Below are positions 1 through 7,921 of a stretch of 18,572 nt of DNA, one piece after another (position 1 is the stretch's first letter; every line of letters begins with the position of its first letter). The notes beneath the pieces were generated by a model. The model was not told the DNA's origin. It saw only the letters and a list, made by a program, of their open reading frames with translations, and searched no databases. The translations under genes were made by a program, and so were the position numbers. The stretch lies in NCBI GenBank assembly GCA_964565665.1, contig CAZMFZ010000075.1, positions 1 through 18,572 on the forward strand, written 5' to 3'. The DNA comes from CAZMFZ01 sp964565665 (GTDB taxonomy: Bacteria; Bacteroidota; Bacteroidia; Cytophagales; UBA9547).

Positions 1-343
1 GAATAAATACCTAATACTGATTCTGGTTTTTCTTATTCAAGAGTTTGTCTCAATCATCGTTTTTAGCTTTATAAAAAAGCGATATGAAAAGGGAAAACCA
101 TCAGAAAAAAGGTATTCTTCATTCAAAGGAACATTGGAAAGGGCGGTTTTATTGTTGGGATTGACCGAAGATTTGCCAGTTACCATCACTTTTTTTGCCG
201 CTCTGAAAGTAGCAACCAAACTGACCAATGCCAACGATCCATCGTCTCTCAAAATATCAAATGATTACTTTTTAATTGGTAATCTCACCTCTGTATTACT
301 GGTTCTTATTTCTTATGGCTTCTATGAACATTTTTGTAAATGA
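1..343 (+). CDS. C-terminal part of a small membrane protein (5' end outside window)
   Basis: The reading frame is open from base 2 to the TGA at 341-343, so the gene begins upstream of the window. The visible 113 residues contain a hydrophobic segment at the start (ILILVFLIQEFVSIIVFSFI), a basic loop rich in K and R, a second fairly hydrophobic stretch beginning ERAVLLLGL, and a last segment (LTSVLLVLISYGF) near the C-terminus. It is therefore probably an inner-membrane protein with about three visible segments. The pattern ERAxxLLGL followed by a DYFLIG-type segment loosely resembles the C-terminal half of DUF3307-type membrane proteins, but this is from memory and weak. The stop overlaps the next gene's ATG (ATGA), so the two are probably cotranscribed and translationally coupled. 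Function unknown. A TTG at 134 could start a shorter form, but coding continues upstream of it. Confidence 0.6.
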   Translation, partial: NKYLILILVFLIQEFVSIIVFSFIKKRYEKGKPSEKRYSSFKGTLERAVLLLGLTEDLPVTITFFAALKVATKLTNANDPSSLKISNDYFLIGNLTSVLLVLISYGFYEHFCK

Positions 344-1206
344 CTGATTATCAACCGTTAGAATTAGCTATTTCTATGAACGAACTTCCGCTGTGGTCGG
401 CTTCGAGTGGTTTGAAATTATTAGATACCATACATTTTAAAGCCAATGCAAATGTGCTTGACATTGGCTGCGGCTTGGGCTTTCCAACCCTCGAATTGGC
501 CATGAGATTTGGCCCATCGGCTACAGTATATGGAATCGATCCATGGCTGGATGGCTTAGAATATGCTAAACAAAAGGCCGAATTATTAAATATCAGTAAT
601 ATTCGATTGCTAAAGCAATATGCTGAAAATTTGAGCTTTGACGATGCTTTTTTCGATTGTATAGTTTCAAACAATGGCTTAAATAATGTGCAAAATATAG
701 ATATGGCTTTGCTGGAATGTGCCAGAGTTGCAAAGCCAGATGCTCAACTTGCATTTGCCATGTACACCAACGAATCAATGAAAGAATTTTACGATGTATT
801 TGAGCAAGTTTTAGAATCTTATGGTTTAGAAATTTCCATTTTGGCAATGCAAAACCATGTAGCTGATGAAAAAAAGTCAATATCTCAAATAGAAAGTAAG
901 CTTAACAAGTTTGGGTTTAGGCTCATTTCCAAAATTGAAGATACATTTTATTTAAGATTTTTAGATGGAACTGCATTGTTAAACCATCATTTTATAAGGC
1001 AAGTATTTTATCCGGTTTGGCACGCACTGGTAGTAGAAGGCCATCAAAAACAAGTATTTGAACTGCTAGAATCAAAACTAAACCTATTGGCAAAATTGAA
1101 TGGAGAGTTAAAACTAGCCATTCAATTTGTGGTATTTGATTGTGAAAAACCTAGAAAACATTTAAGTCTATCTACTGTAAAGCTACTTTTAAGCTCTCAT
1201 CGCTAG
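340..1206 (+). CDS. class I SAM-dependent methyltransferase
   Basis: A 288-residue protein with a clear Rossmann methyltransferase core. Motif I is VLDIGCGLGF at residues 39-48, followed by a GIDPW acidic strand-2 end around 65-69, and a motif IV-like DCIVSNNGL around 106-114. The roughly 100 residues after the core, from about 190 on, are not a pattern I recognise and may shape substrate choice. It presumably methylates a small molecule using S-adenosylmethionine in the cytosol; the substrate cannot be told from sequence. The ATG at 340 overlaps the TGA of the upstream membrane-protein gene, which fixes this start and argues for coupled translation. Its last 35 bases overlap the 3' end of hemL on the opposite strand. 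Confidence 0.85.
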   Translation: MTDYQPLELAISMNELPLWSASSGLKLLDTIHFKANANVLDIGCGLGFPTLELAMRFGPSATVYGIDPWLDGLEYAKQKAELLNISNIRLLKQYAENLSFDDAFFDCIVSNNGLNNVQNIDMALLECARVAKPDAQLAFAMYTNESMKEFYDVFEQVLESYGLEISILAMQNHVADEKKSISQIESKLNKFGFRLISKIEDTFYLRFLDGTALLNHHFIRQVFYPVWHALVVEGHQKQVFELLESKLNLLAKLNGELKLAIQFVVFDCEKPRKHLSLSTVKLLLSSHR

Positions 1207-2479
1207 CTTTTATTATCTCATCAGCCAATTTATCGGAGATGGCTGTAGATACGAACAAGCTTTCATATTGCGAAGGTGCCAAATATACACCACGTTCTAG
1301 CATGGCGTTGAAATATTTACCAAACTGCTCTGAATTTGAGGTTTTGGCATCGGTAAAATTTGATACTGAGTTTGTGTTAAAAAATAGACTGTACATTGAG
1401 CCAATTTGATTTACAGTAAAGTTTACGCCTAATTTAGCTGCTCCAGCTTTAATGCCAACGGCAATTTTTTCAGTAATGGCATCCAGGTAGGTGTATATTT
1501 CAGGGTGCGTATTTAAGTAATTGAGCATGGCCAAACCAGCCGCCATAGCCACCGGATTGCCCGACAAAGTACCCGCCTGATACACCTTCCCCACAGGCGA
1601 AATGCAATCCATTATTTGTTTTTTCCCTCCATAAGCACCTACGGGTAAGCCCCCTCCAATTATTTTACCAAGGGTAGTAATATCAGGTGAAACGCCAAAC
1701 CGTTCTTGAGCACCTCCTTTTGCCAAGCGAAAGCCAGTCATCACTTCATCAAAAATCAACACTATATTATTCTTTGTGCAAATATCTCGTAAACCTTGTA
1801 GAAAACCAGGTTTGGGAAGCACACAGCCCATATTACCCACTACTGGCTCTAAAATAATGCAAGCAATTTGGTTGTGATTGGCAGAAATAAGTTGCGCTAC
1901 AAAAGCCAAATCATTATAAGGTGCTGTGAGTGTATCGTTGGCTACGCCTTTAGTTACACCTAAACTATCTGGCTCGCCATTGGTGATAGCTCCACTTCCC
2001 GCAGCAATCAAAAATGAATCGCCATGGCCGTGATAGCAGCCTTCAAACTTTATTATTTTACTTTTTTCGGTATATCCGCGTGCAGCTCGAATGGCCGACA
2101 TACAAGCTTCAGTACCCGAATTTACCATTCTCACTTTTTCAATTGATGGCACCATTTCAATTATCAATTCGGCCATTTCTACTTCTCTTCTGGAAGGCGT
2201 GCCAAAAGATGTAGAGCCTTTCACGGCTTCTAATATGGCATTTTCAATTTCAGGGAAAGCATGACCCAAAATCATTGGCCCCCACGAGCCTATCATGTCA
2301 ATATATTTATTATTATCTTCATCAAAAAGAAAAGCTCCCTTAGCACTTTTCATGAAGATTGGGTTTCCACCTACGGCTTTAAATGCTCGCACCGGAGAAT
2401 TTACTCCGCCTGGAATAATAGATTGGGCTTTTGCAAATAAGATTTTACTATGGGTTTTGTCAAGAATGGTATGTTGCAT
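1172..2479 (-). CDS. hemL: glutamate-1-semialdehyde 2,1-aminomutase
   Basis: HemL converts glutamate-1-semialdehyde to 5-aminolevulinate, the last step of the C5 route to tetrapyrroles (heme, siroheme), using pyridoxal or pyridoxamine phosphate in the cytosol. The 435-residue product has the family's usual length. It shows the diagnostic N-terminal IPGGVNSPVRAF (about 22-33), the cofactor-phosphate segment NSGTEA (120-125), the FDEVMTGFR strand with Asp244 that contacts the pyridine nitrogen, and TLGKIIGGGLPVGAYGG with the Schiff-base lysine K272. GTLSGNP follows in the expected place. The gene stands alone on the minus strand, converges with the methyltransferase and overlaps it by 35 bases; there is no room for separate terminators. 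The remains of an ATPase gene lie just upstream on the same strand. Annotation is secure. Confidence 0.97.
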   Translation of the reverse strand: MQHTILDKTHSKILFAKAQSIIPGGVNSPVRAFKAVGGNPIFMKSAKGAFLFDEDNNKYIDMIGSWGPMILGHAFPEIENAILEAVKGSTSFGTPSRREVEMAELIIEMVPSIEKVRMVNSGTEACMSAIRAARGYTEKSKIIKFEGCYHGHGDSFLIAAGSGAITNGEPDSLGVTKGVANDTLTAPYNDLAFVAQLISANHNQIACIILEPVVGNMGCVLPKPGFLQGLRDICTKNNIVLIFDEVMTGFRLAKGGAQERFGVSPDITTLGKIIGGGLPVGAYGGKKQIMDCISPVGKVYQAGTLSGNPVAMAAGLAMLNYLNTHPEIYTYLDAITEKIAVGIKAGAAKLGVNFTVNQIGSMYSLFFNTNSVSNFTDAKTSNSEQFGKYFNAMLERGVYLAPSQYESLFVSTAISDKLADEIIKASDESLKVALQ

Positions 2480-2513
2480 TGGGCAATGTTGTGAGTTTGA
2501 TAAATGGTGATTT

Positions 2514-3850
2514 TTATTTATCTAATGATAACGCATTTATTAATTTATAAATACTTCCGGCTGCACTTAAAGGCACGTCTATCAAACTGTCGTGTTTTTT
2601 GTGGTCAGTCATAGAAATACGAATAGCTATATCCGGATTAAATTTTTGAATAAATACTGTTAAACTTTTGGCTTGTAAATTTAGCTCTGCTTTTACCTCT
2701 ATCGGTATTATTTTCGACATATAATCTAATAAAAAGTCAATTTCTGCCTGTGATCATTTTGAGACCAATAATAAACTTCAGATAAATTTTGTGCTTTAAG
2801 CTGTTGTACAACATACTGTTCTGTCATCACTCCTTTATATTCATCCAGTTTATTTTGCTGAAAAATGACAGCAGAAGCCTCTATCTGTACCATTGCTCCC
2901 AACAATCCTATATCCAGTAAATAAAGTTTAAACGAGTCGTAATTTTCATGCGATTTGAGCGGTGCTTTAGGTGTATTTACATTGTTGATTTTATGCACTT
3001 AGCCAGCATCAATTAGCCAATGCAGTGCCAGTTCGTAATCTTTTGCTCTAGCTCCTGATTTGATGGCATTGTAGATAATTTTTTTGTTTTCCTTAGCCAG
3101 TTTGTGAAGGAATACTCTGCCACAACATACGTATGCGAGGTACTATGGTGGTGGTGGGGGCGTATTTGGCAAAATCAAATTGATAGGCGCTAAGAATCTT
3201 ATTTTGTATGGTACGTACTTTTTCAAAATGATTGGTTTCTATGTAGGTATTCAACACTTCAGGCATTCCACCAGTGAAATTATAAATTCGTAAATATTCC
3301 TGTAATTTAATATGAAAACTATTCACCAAATCCCATTGCTGATTTTCTATTATTTCTACCAATTTTGCTTGGCCGATAGCCAACAAAAACTCTAAAAAAT
3401 CCAATGGATAGATATCTATAAATGCACCTTACCAGCAGGGAATGATTGATTGGCACCTAAACTTAATCCCAATAAAGAGACAGCACAGGCTATATAAAAC
3501 TGAGGTGCATTTTCATAAAAGTATTTTAAAGAAGTTAAAGCTTCAGGTACTGATTGGATTTCATCAAAAATGATTAAAGTTCCATTCTCTGTCGGACTTA
3601 CACCTGTTTCAATTTGAATGGCTGCTAATATTCGCTGTAAATCAAAACCATCTTTAAATGATTTTGCAGCACAATGCTTGATTCCAGATTGCAATAGGCC
3701 ACGTTTAGAAATTCAGTAGGGGCTATTTCTTTCAATAACCAAGTTTTACCTACTTGCCTCGCACCATTTAAAATAAGGGGCTTTCTATTTTCAGAATTTT
3801 TCCAATCGATTATTCTGTCCTTAACTTTTCGTTATATATTTCTACTATGA
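2514..3850 (-). pseudogene. decayed AAA-family ATPase with DUF4143 domain
   Basis: Joined across frames, this minus-strand stretch reads as one AAA_14/DUF4143 ATPase. In gene order: RIIDWKNSENRKPLILNGARQVGKT with the Walker A motif (bases 3742-3765), then TLIIFDEIQSVPEALTSLKYF (Walker B), IDIYPLDFLEFLLAIGQ, the DUF4143 region (TGGMPEVLNTYIE, RIRMLWQSIPSQ), KLYLLDIGLLGAM, TEQYVVQQLK, and a final AEIDFLLDY joined to SKIIPIEVKAELNLQAKSL. Lesions seen: a frame change just inside the 5' end (about 3810), another near 3668, another near 3416, another near 3110, an in-frame TAA at about 2999-3001 replacing a residue in LIDAG-x-VHKI, and a frame change near 2750. No start codon is clear. Intact relatives are ATPases of unclear function, often discussed with toxin-like or mobile gene content. 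It is certainly non-functional as one protein. Confidence 0.88.
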
Positions 3851-3882
3851 TATACAAATTTATCACGGAAATTAATGATTAC

Positions 3883-3906
3883 ACATAAAGTCGTACGACT
3901 TTATGT
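3883..3906. repeat. 24-base perfect palindrome with nearby third half-site (operator-like)
   Basis: The half ACGACTTTATGT is present at 3895-3906 and its exact reverse complement at 3883-3894, giving a 24-base palindrome with no spacer. A third half, ACGACTTTGTGT (one mismatch), lies at 3927-3938 in the same orientation as the right half, 32 bases further on. It sits about 35-90 bases upstream of the degraded start of the DUF4143 ATPase pseudogene, where an operator would be expected. No T-run follows, so it does not look like a terminator. Binding of a dimeric regulator is inference. Confidence 0.55.
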
Positions 3907-4025
3907 AACCTTTTACATTTTCTCATACGACTTTGTGTGTAGTTCCACTTTTATTGGACGGCTTTTTGGCTCAAATAAGGAAAGGCGGCAAGAATAAGGA
4001 TGTCTTCCAAAGACCATTACCTATC

Positions 4026-5690
4026 TTATTTTTGCAAATCGGGCTTGTTCACAAGCTTCAATTGGAAATTATCAATTTTGGTAATGGGCACAAAAGCGTT
4101 GTCTTTTGTGAGTGAATAATTGTAATAACTCAATGTGGGGCTTTTTTGTGTCTTAGTTTCTATTAAATACGATGAAAAATTAGTGCCATAGGTATTAAGA
4201 TAGTTCCCAAAAACCAACAGCAAACTATAGCCTTGTTTGGCAAAAACAGAGGCAGGTATTTCATATTTATCGTAAAATTTCCTTTCGAAGTTGAGCGACT
4301 TATTGTCAGGCTCTGTATATTCATTTTGAATAAGATGCGTGTTGTGCATCATAAACTGCTCGTAGCCAATCGACTCAATATCAAGCCATTTGCCAGATGT
4401 GAACACAGGCACATCTGCCACATTCAGCCTTCTTTCTTCAGTTTTATTAACTACTGTTTCTTTGTATGACGATGCTTTATCGGTAAGCAACCCTTCCAGT
4501 GTGGTAAATACATTGGCGGCCAACGAACTTTCATTACTTGAAATAAATACATGACCTACACTGTCGATAGGTGTTTTGGCCAATACTGCCCTAAAGTTGC
4601 CGCTGCTATATTTATTAAGCAATTTATACTTCAATACTTTTCCCCCTAGCTCTTCAAAACGCTGTTTGTAGGCTTTGGCAATAAGTGTGTCGTTGGCTGC
4701 AGATCCAAATACAATCATAGAAGTAGGCATACGAGTAAAATTTCCATAAGCGAACTCGGCAGCTACTTTCCCTTGAGTTTCTGCTGACTGCTGAAAAAGA
4801 AAATAATTGGGGTTTTCAATACCTGATGCAAAGCTATTTGACAATGGATTTATAACGGGCACATTGTATTTTAAAGAATAATCATTTATAAACTTCTGTT
4901 GGTTGCTGTAAATTGGCCCAATTACCATGTCGAAACAGCTTGCATCGGGCAAAGAAGTAAAGTTGATTACACCAGCAGAATCTTTTCCAGAATCGAATGT
5001 GTGTAAATTTATTTTTACCCCCAGTTTTGCCAATGAATCGGCTGCCAAAGCTATTCCGGCACTCATTTCGTATACAAATCCATTTTTGCCCATTAGCTCC
5101 AAGGGAATCAACAATGCTACATTCCATTCTGATTTAAGGGTGATTTCAGCCTCATTGCTAGTATTTGTTCTTTTATAAAATATGTTTTTTAAGGCTTTGT
5201 TATCAGAAAATCGGTCGGCAAGTATTCGGAGTGAATCAGTTGGCAATCGGTCGGTATAGTAAATGGTGGTGTTCTCTGCCTTTTTGCGGTAATCCTTCTG
5301 CATTATTTTTGTAAACTGAGTAAATCCGTCTACATAATTTTTTGATTCTAATTGTACAATCCCTTTCAAATAATAGGCCATGTCAATTTTATCCCAATTG
5401 GGAAATTTATTTATCACTTGAAAGAGCAAGAAATTGGCATCTCTATAATTGCTTTTTTTATAAAATCCATAAGAGGCAAAATATTTGCAACTGGCAGAAA
5501 AGTCTGTATTTGGAGTTTTGTTGCCCAGTTCTGTAAATATTTTTATTGCTTCATCGTATTTTTCGCTTTGCAGCAGTTCTTTGGCTTTCAAATACTTTCC
5601 CGTAATGTCCTCCCCGTCTTGGGCATTGGAAATAAACGTGTGAAGCACCGAAAGTGCGAGTACTATATAGGTTATAAATTTGATTTTCAT
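4026..5690 (-). CDS. exported TPR plus type-1 periplasmic-binding-fold protein (LpoA-like architecture)
   Basis: The ATG at 5690 is preferred over one six codons upstream (5708) because it gives a clean signal peptide (MKIKFITYIVLALSVLHTF...SNA|Q) and because a -7-like box lies at 5706-5713. The mature protein has TPR-like helical repeats (about residues 30-145: YLKAKELLQSEKYDEAIKIF, then CKYFASYGFYKKSNYRDA and YYLKGIVQLESKNY). A substrate-binding-protein-like domain follows from about 190 to the end, with WNVALLIPLE, FDMVIGPIYSNQQ and VPVINPLSNSF. E. coli LpoA, the outer-membrane activator of penicillin-binding protein 1A, has the same TPR plus type-1 periplasmic-binding layout, and related Bacteroidota proteins carry such domains with LysM. 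There is no lipobox cysteine here, so it is probably soluble in the periplasm. No transporter genes are adjacent, so an ABC-import role is less likely. Cell-wall function is inference. Confidence 0.75.
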   Translation of the reverse strand: MKIKFITYIVLALSVLHTFISNAQDGEDITGKYLKAKELLQSEKYDEAIKIFTELGNKTPNTDFSASCKYFASYGFYKKSNYRDANFLLFQVINKFPNWDKIDMAYYLKGIVQLESKNYVDGFTQFTKIMQKDYRKKAENTTIYYTDRLPTDSLRILADRFSDNKALKNIFYKRTNTSNEAEITLKSEWNVALLIPLELMGKNGFVYEMSAGIALAADSLAKLGVKINLHTFDSGKDSAGVINFTSLPDASCFDMVIGPIYSNQQKFINDYSLKYNVPVINPLSNSFASGIENPNYFLFQQSAETQGKVAAEFAYGNFTRMPTSMIVFGSAANDTLIAKAYKQRFEELGGKVLKYKLLNKYSSGNFRAVLAKTPIDSVGHVFISSNESSLAANVFTTLEGLLTDKASSYKETVVNKTEERRLNVADVPVFTSGKWLDIESIGYEQFMMHNTHLIQNEYTEPDNKSLNFERKFYDKYEIPASVFAKQGYSLLLVFGNYLNTYGTNFSSYLIETKTQKSPTLSYYNYSLTKDNAFVPITKIDNFQLKLVNKPDLQK

Positions 5691-5705
5691 ATTGCGGGAT
5701 TCAAG

Positions 5706-5713
5706 CAAAAATA
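5706..5713 (-). promoter_or_regulatory. -7 promoter box (TATTTTTG) for the LpoA-like gene
   Basis: On the minus strand TATTTTTG fits the Bacteroidota TAnnTTTG element, 15 bases before the ATG at 5690. If used, transcription would start at or downstream of the alternative ATG at 5708, which supports the shorter protein. No convincing -33 TTG was found. Confidence 0.35.
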
Positions 5714-5857
5714 TAAAATTTATTTGTCTGCATTTTTAATTAAATGAGAATATGCTAATCTCACAACAGTATCTACAAAATGTTCAGAATAATAGAACAG
5801 AAAATTTGGAACCATAAAAATATTAAACTAGCCACCTAAATTTATTTAGCATTCAAT

Positions 5858-5865
5858 TATATTTG
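5858..5865 (+). promoter_or_regulatory. -7 promoter box (TATATTTG) for the FKBP gene
   Basis: An exact TAnnTTTG match 26 bases before the ATG at 5892, at the spacing also seen before typA. The 183-base gap between this gene and the divergent LpoA-like gene holds both promoters and nothing else that I can identify. Confidence 0.5.
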
Positions 5866-5891
5866 GCAAAAACTTAAATTTCACTAAAGTA

Positions 5892-6629
5892 ATGAAGAAA
5901 AATATAATCTTATCTGCGGCTTTGGCGGGTATGCTGCTTGCCGGAGTATCTAATGCCCAAACCAAGAAGTCTGCATCTAAATCGTCAAACACAACTTCTC
6001 AGAAAGCCAAACCCAAAACAATTATGCTAAATACAAAAGCTGACAGATTCAGCTACGCCATAGGCTTAAATATTGCCCAAGGCATCAAACAACAAGGCTT
6101 AGGAGATTCTATCAATGTGGTTGCCCTTTCTCAAGCATTGAGCGATGTGCTGAAAAATCAAAAACCGCTTATCAATCCTGAGGAATCGCAAAGCATTATT
6201 CAGGCTTATTTTTCAGAACAGCAAGCTAAAGTAGGAGGGAAAAGCTCGGAAGAAGGAAAGAAATTTTTGGACGAAAACAAAAAGAAACCTAGCGTGAAAG
6301 TAACTTCAAGCGGATTGCAATACCAAATAATTAAAGAAGGAACAGGTGAAATGCCGAAAGATACCAATCAAGTAACGGTGCATTATCACGGCACATTGGT
6401 AAATGGCGAGGTGTTCGATAGCTCTGTAGACAGAGGTCAGCCAGCTACTTTCCCAGTAAATGGAGTAATCAAAGGCTGGGTTGAAGGCTTGCAATTGATG
6501 AAAGTAGGTTCGAAATATAAATTTTTCATTCCTTCAGAATTGGCTTATGGAGCTAGCGGAGCTGGTCCGAAAATTGGCCCAAACACCACGCTTATATTTG
6601 ATGTGGAATTGATTTCTATTGCAAAATAA
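5892..6629 (+). CDS. secreted FKBP-type peptidyl-prolyl cis-trans isomerase (FkpA/Mip type)
   Basis: The enzyme speeds cis-trans isomerisation of X-Pro bonds and often acts as a folding helper for exported proteins. The 245-residue product starts with a signal peptide (MKKNIILSAALAGMLLAGVSNA|Q), then a basic Ser/Lys/Thr-rich linker (about 24-43), and an FKBP_N dimerisation segment (DRFSYAIGLNIAQGIKQQ, 51-68, to about 130). The FKBP domain is about 137-245. Visible pocket residues include Y165 (VHYHG), FD at 175-176, VIKGW at 192-196 and AYG at 218-220, with the closing LIFDVELISI. All match active FKBPs of the Mip/FkpA class, so it should be catalytic in the periplasm. It is transcribed away from the LpoA-like gene and ends at a strong hairpin terminator. 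The start is fixed by the signal peptide and the upstream -7 box. Confidence 0.93.
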   Translation: MKKNIILSAALAGMLLAGVSNAQTKKSASKSSNTTSQKAKPKTIMLNTKADRFSYAIGLNIAQGIKQQGLGDSINVVALSQALSDVLKNQKPLINPEESQSIIQAYFSEQQAKVGGKSSEEGKKFLDENKKKPSVKVTSSGLQYQIIKEGTGEMPKDTNQVTVHYHGTLVNGEVFDSSVDRGQPATFPVNGVIKGWVEGLQLMKVGSKYKFFIPSELAYGASGAGPKIGPNTTLIFDVELISIAK

Positions 6630-6649
6630 AACCTGTTGAAATACTTTTT

Positions 6650-6683
6650 AGGTGTCGGGGTAGTTTTATCCCGACACCTTTTC
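6650..6683 (+). terminator. rho-independent terminator after the FKBP gene
   Basis: A perfect 10-base stem, AGGTGTCGGG (6650-6659) with CCCGACACCT (6670-6679), closes a 10-base loop and runs into TTTT, 21 bases past the FKBP stop. It separates this gene from the convergent desaturase. It could act only weakly on the other strand because the A-run before it is interrupted. The following 100 bases up to the desaturase stop hold nothing recognisable. Confidence 0.85.
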
Positions 6684-6783
6684 ATAGCTTCCTTATGTAG
6701 AAAATACGCTCAAGGGCGAGAATTTCAAGTTTCGATTGATAAAGGATTTTTAACAGCTAATTTTATAAACCTGGAATATAAAG

Positions 6784-7842
6784 CTAAATCTTTCTCGTTC
6801 TTTCTTTCATCAAGGCAATCAATTCGTTTTTTTCCATTGGGCTAGCAGTAAGCGGCACGTAAAAGCTAGCCAACCAATCGTATCTTTTTAGCATCAAAAA
6901 TATCCAAACCGCAAAAAAATCTACTTTTTTAAATACCAAGGCATTTTCATTTACATAGTTTTGGATATTTTTTTGAAACTCTACTGGCAAATCTGTCCAA
7001 TGCATCGATTGTTTTAAGTGATGCCCAATGTGATAGCCATCGTTCCAGCAATTTTTATTGTAAGGGGTGTTGATGCAGGTAATACTGTTTCGGTAGTTGT
7101 TTTCAGGGCTGTTTCTATCTATAAAAGCGTGTTGTCCCCAATTGCCTGCCATCATTAAAAAACGATACAGAAATACTGGAATTACAAATAAGGCCACGGT
7201 GGCTTGCCAATTTATAAAGCAAAGTCCTATAACAATGATCCAAAATAGGGTTTCTCCTTTGGCAAATTTATCTCTTATTCTCAGGCGATTTTTGAAGCTG
7301 AGGTATTTGTAAAGCTGTTGAATACCTACAAAAATAAACGTGAAATAGTATTTGAGAAAATCGCCAAAACTATCTCTTTGGTATTTCATGGTGCTGCTGT
7401 GGTCTTCCTCTAGGTTGTTTTCAGGATGGTGCATACCAATATGATGTGCAAAATAACTTTCGGGAGTTTCGCCAAAAAATGGCCCAATAAACCACGGAAT
7501 AATATTGTTAAGAAACTCTACATTTTTCTTAAATAGCATTCTGTGCGAAGTATTGTGTAGCATCAGGATAAAAGGACCCGAAAAAAACACCAACTGAATT
7601 ACATAATACAAGCCCGCCCATTTCCAGTCAAACATTCCTGGCCAATAAAAAAGTATTACAGCTGGCACAATTAATGCTAATAATTTGATGGTCAGATAGA
7701 TAAAAGGCAAATCTCTTTCATCGTTGATATAATTGAGAAACCATTTATCTATGGTAGAATGTTGTTTCTGAACGTAAATTGGGTCGGTAATGGTAAGGGA
7801 AGTTGCTTGCATTGCTTTGAATATATTATCGAATATCAGCAT
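6784..7842 (-). CDS. membrane fatty acid desaturase family protein
   Basis: A 352-residue integral membrane protein with the histidine boxes of the PF00487 desaturase/hydroxylase family: HNTSH at 96-100, HHIGMHH at 133-139 and HIGHH at 271-275, plus a GQHAF motif at 236-240. These histidines bind the di-iron centre that inserts a double bond (or hydroxyl) into an acyl chain or related lipid. Hydrophobic segments lie at about 47-67, 77-96, 112-123, 163-178 and 198-230. Substrate and position are not readable; adjusting membrane fluidity is the usual role. An internal ATG at 7812 (MQATSLTI) is an alternative start, and nothing upstream clearly decides between them. It follows the bestrophin gene on the same strand with a 79-base gap, so cotranscription is possible. 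Confidence 0.88.
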   Translation of the reverse strand: MLIFDNIFKAMQATSLTITDPIYVQKQHSTIDKWFLNYINDERDLPFIYLTIKLLALIVPAVILFYWPGMFDWKWAGLYYVIQLVFFSGPFILMLHNTSHRMLFKKNVEFLNNIIPWFIGPFFGETPESYFAHHIGMHHPENNLEEDHSSTMKYQRDSFGDFLKYYFTFIFVGIQQLYKYLSFKNRLRIRDKFAKGETLFWIIVIGLCFINWQATVALFVIPVFLYRFLMMAGNWGQHAFIDRNSPENNYRNSITCINTPYNKNCWNDGYHIGHHLKQSMHWTDLPVEFQKNIQNYVNENALVFKKVDFFAVWIFLMLKRYDWLASFYVPLTASPMEKNELIALMKERTRKI

Positions 7843-7921
7843 TTAGCTTTATATCCAATGGTTTTGTTTTGAAAGATTTAAAATAACCTGGTTACTATTG
7901 TTTTGAATGCTTCTGCAATAT

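Noticed and set aside
3933..4115. 60-codon open frame on the plus strand
   Set aside because: It starts in the palindrome region and runs into the antisense of the LpoA-like gene; no signal peptide, motif or start signal supports it.
5691..5708. Upstream ATG giving MLESRN as the start of the LpoA-like protein
   Set aside because: It places charged residues before a complete signal peptide and lies next to the likely -7 box; the ATG at 5690 is the better start.
6636..6845. 69-codon plus-strand open frame after the FKBP gene
   Set aside because: It runs across the FKBP terminator hairpin and into the desaturase 3' end; a shadow frame.
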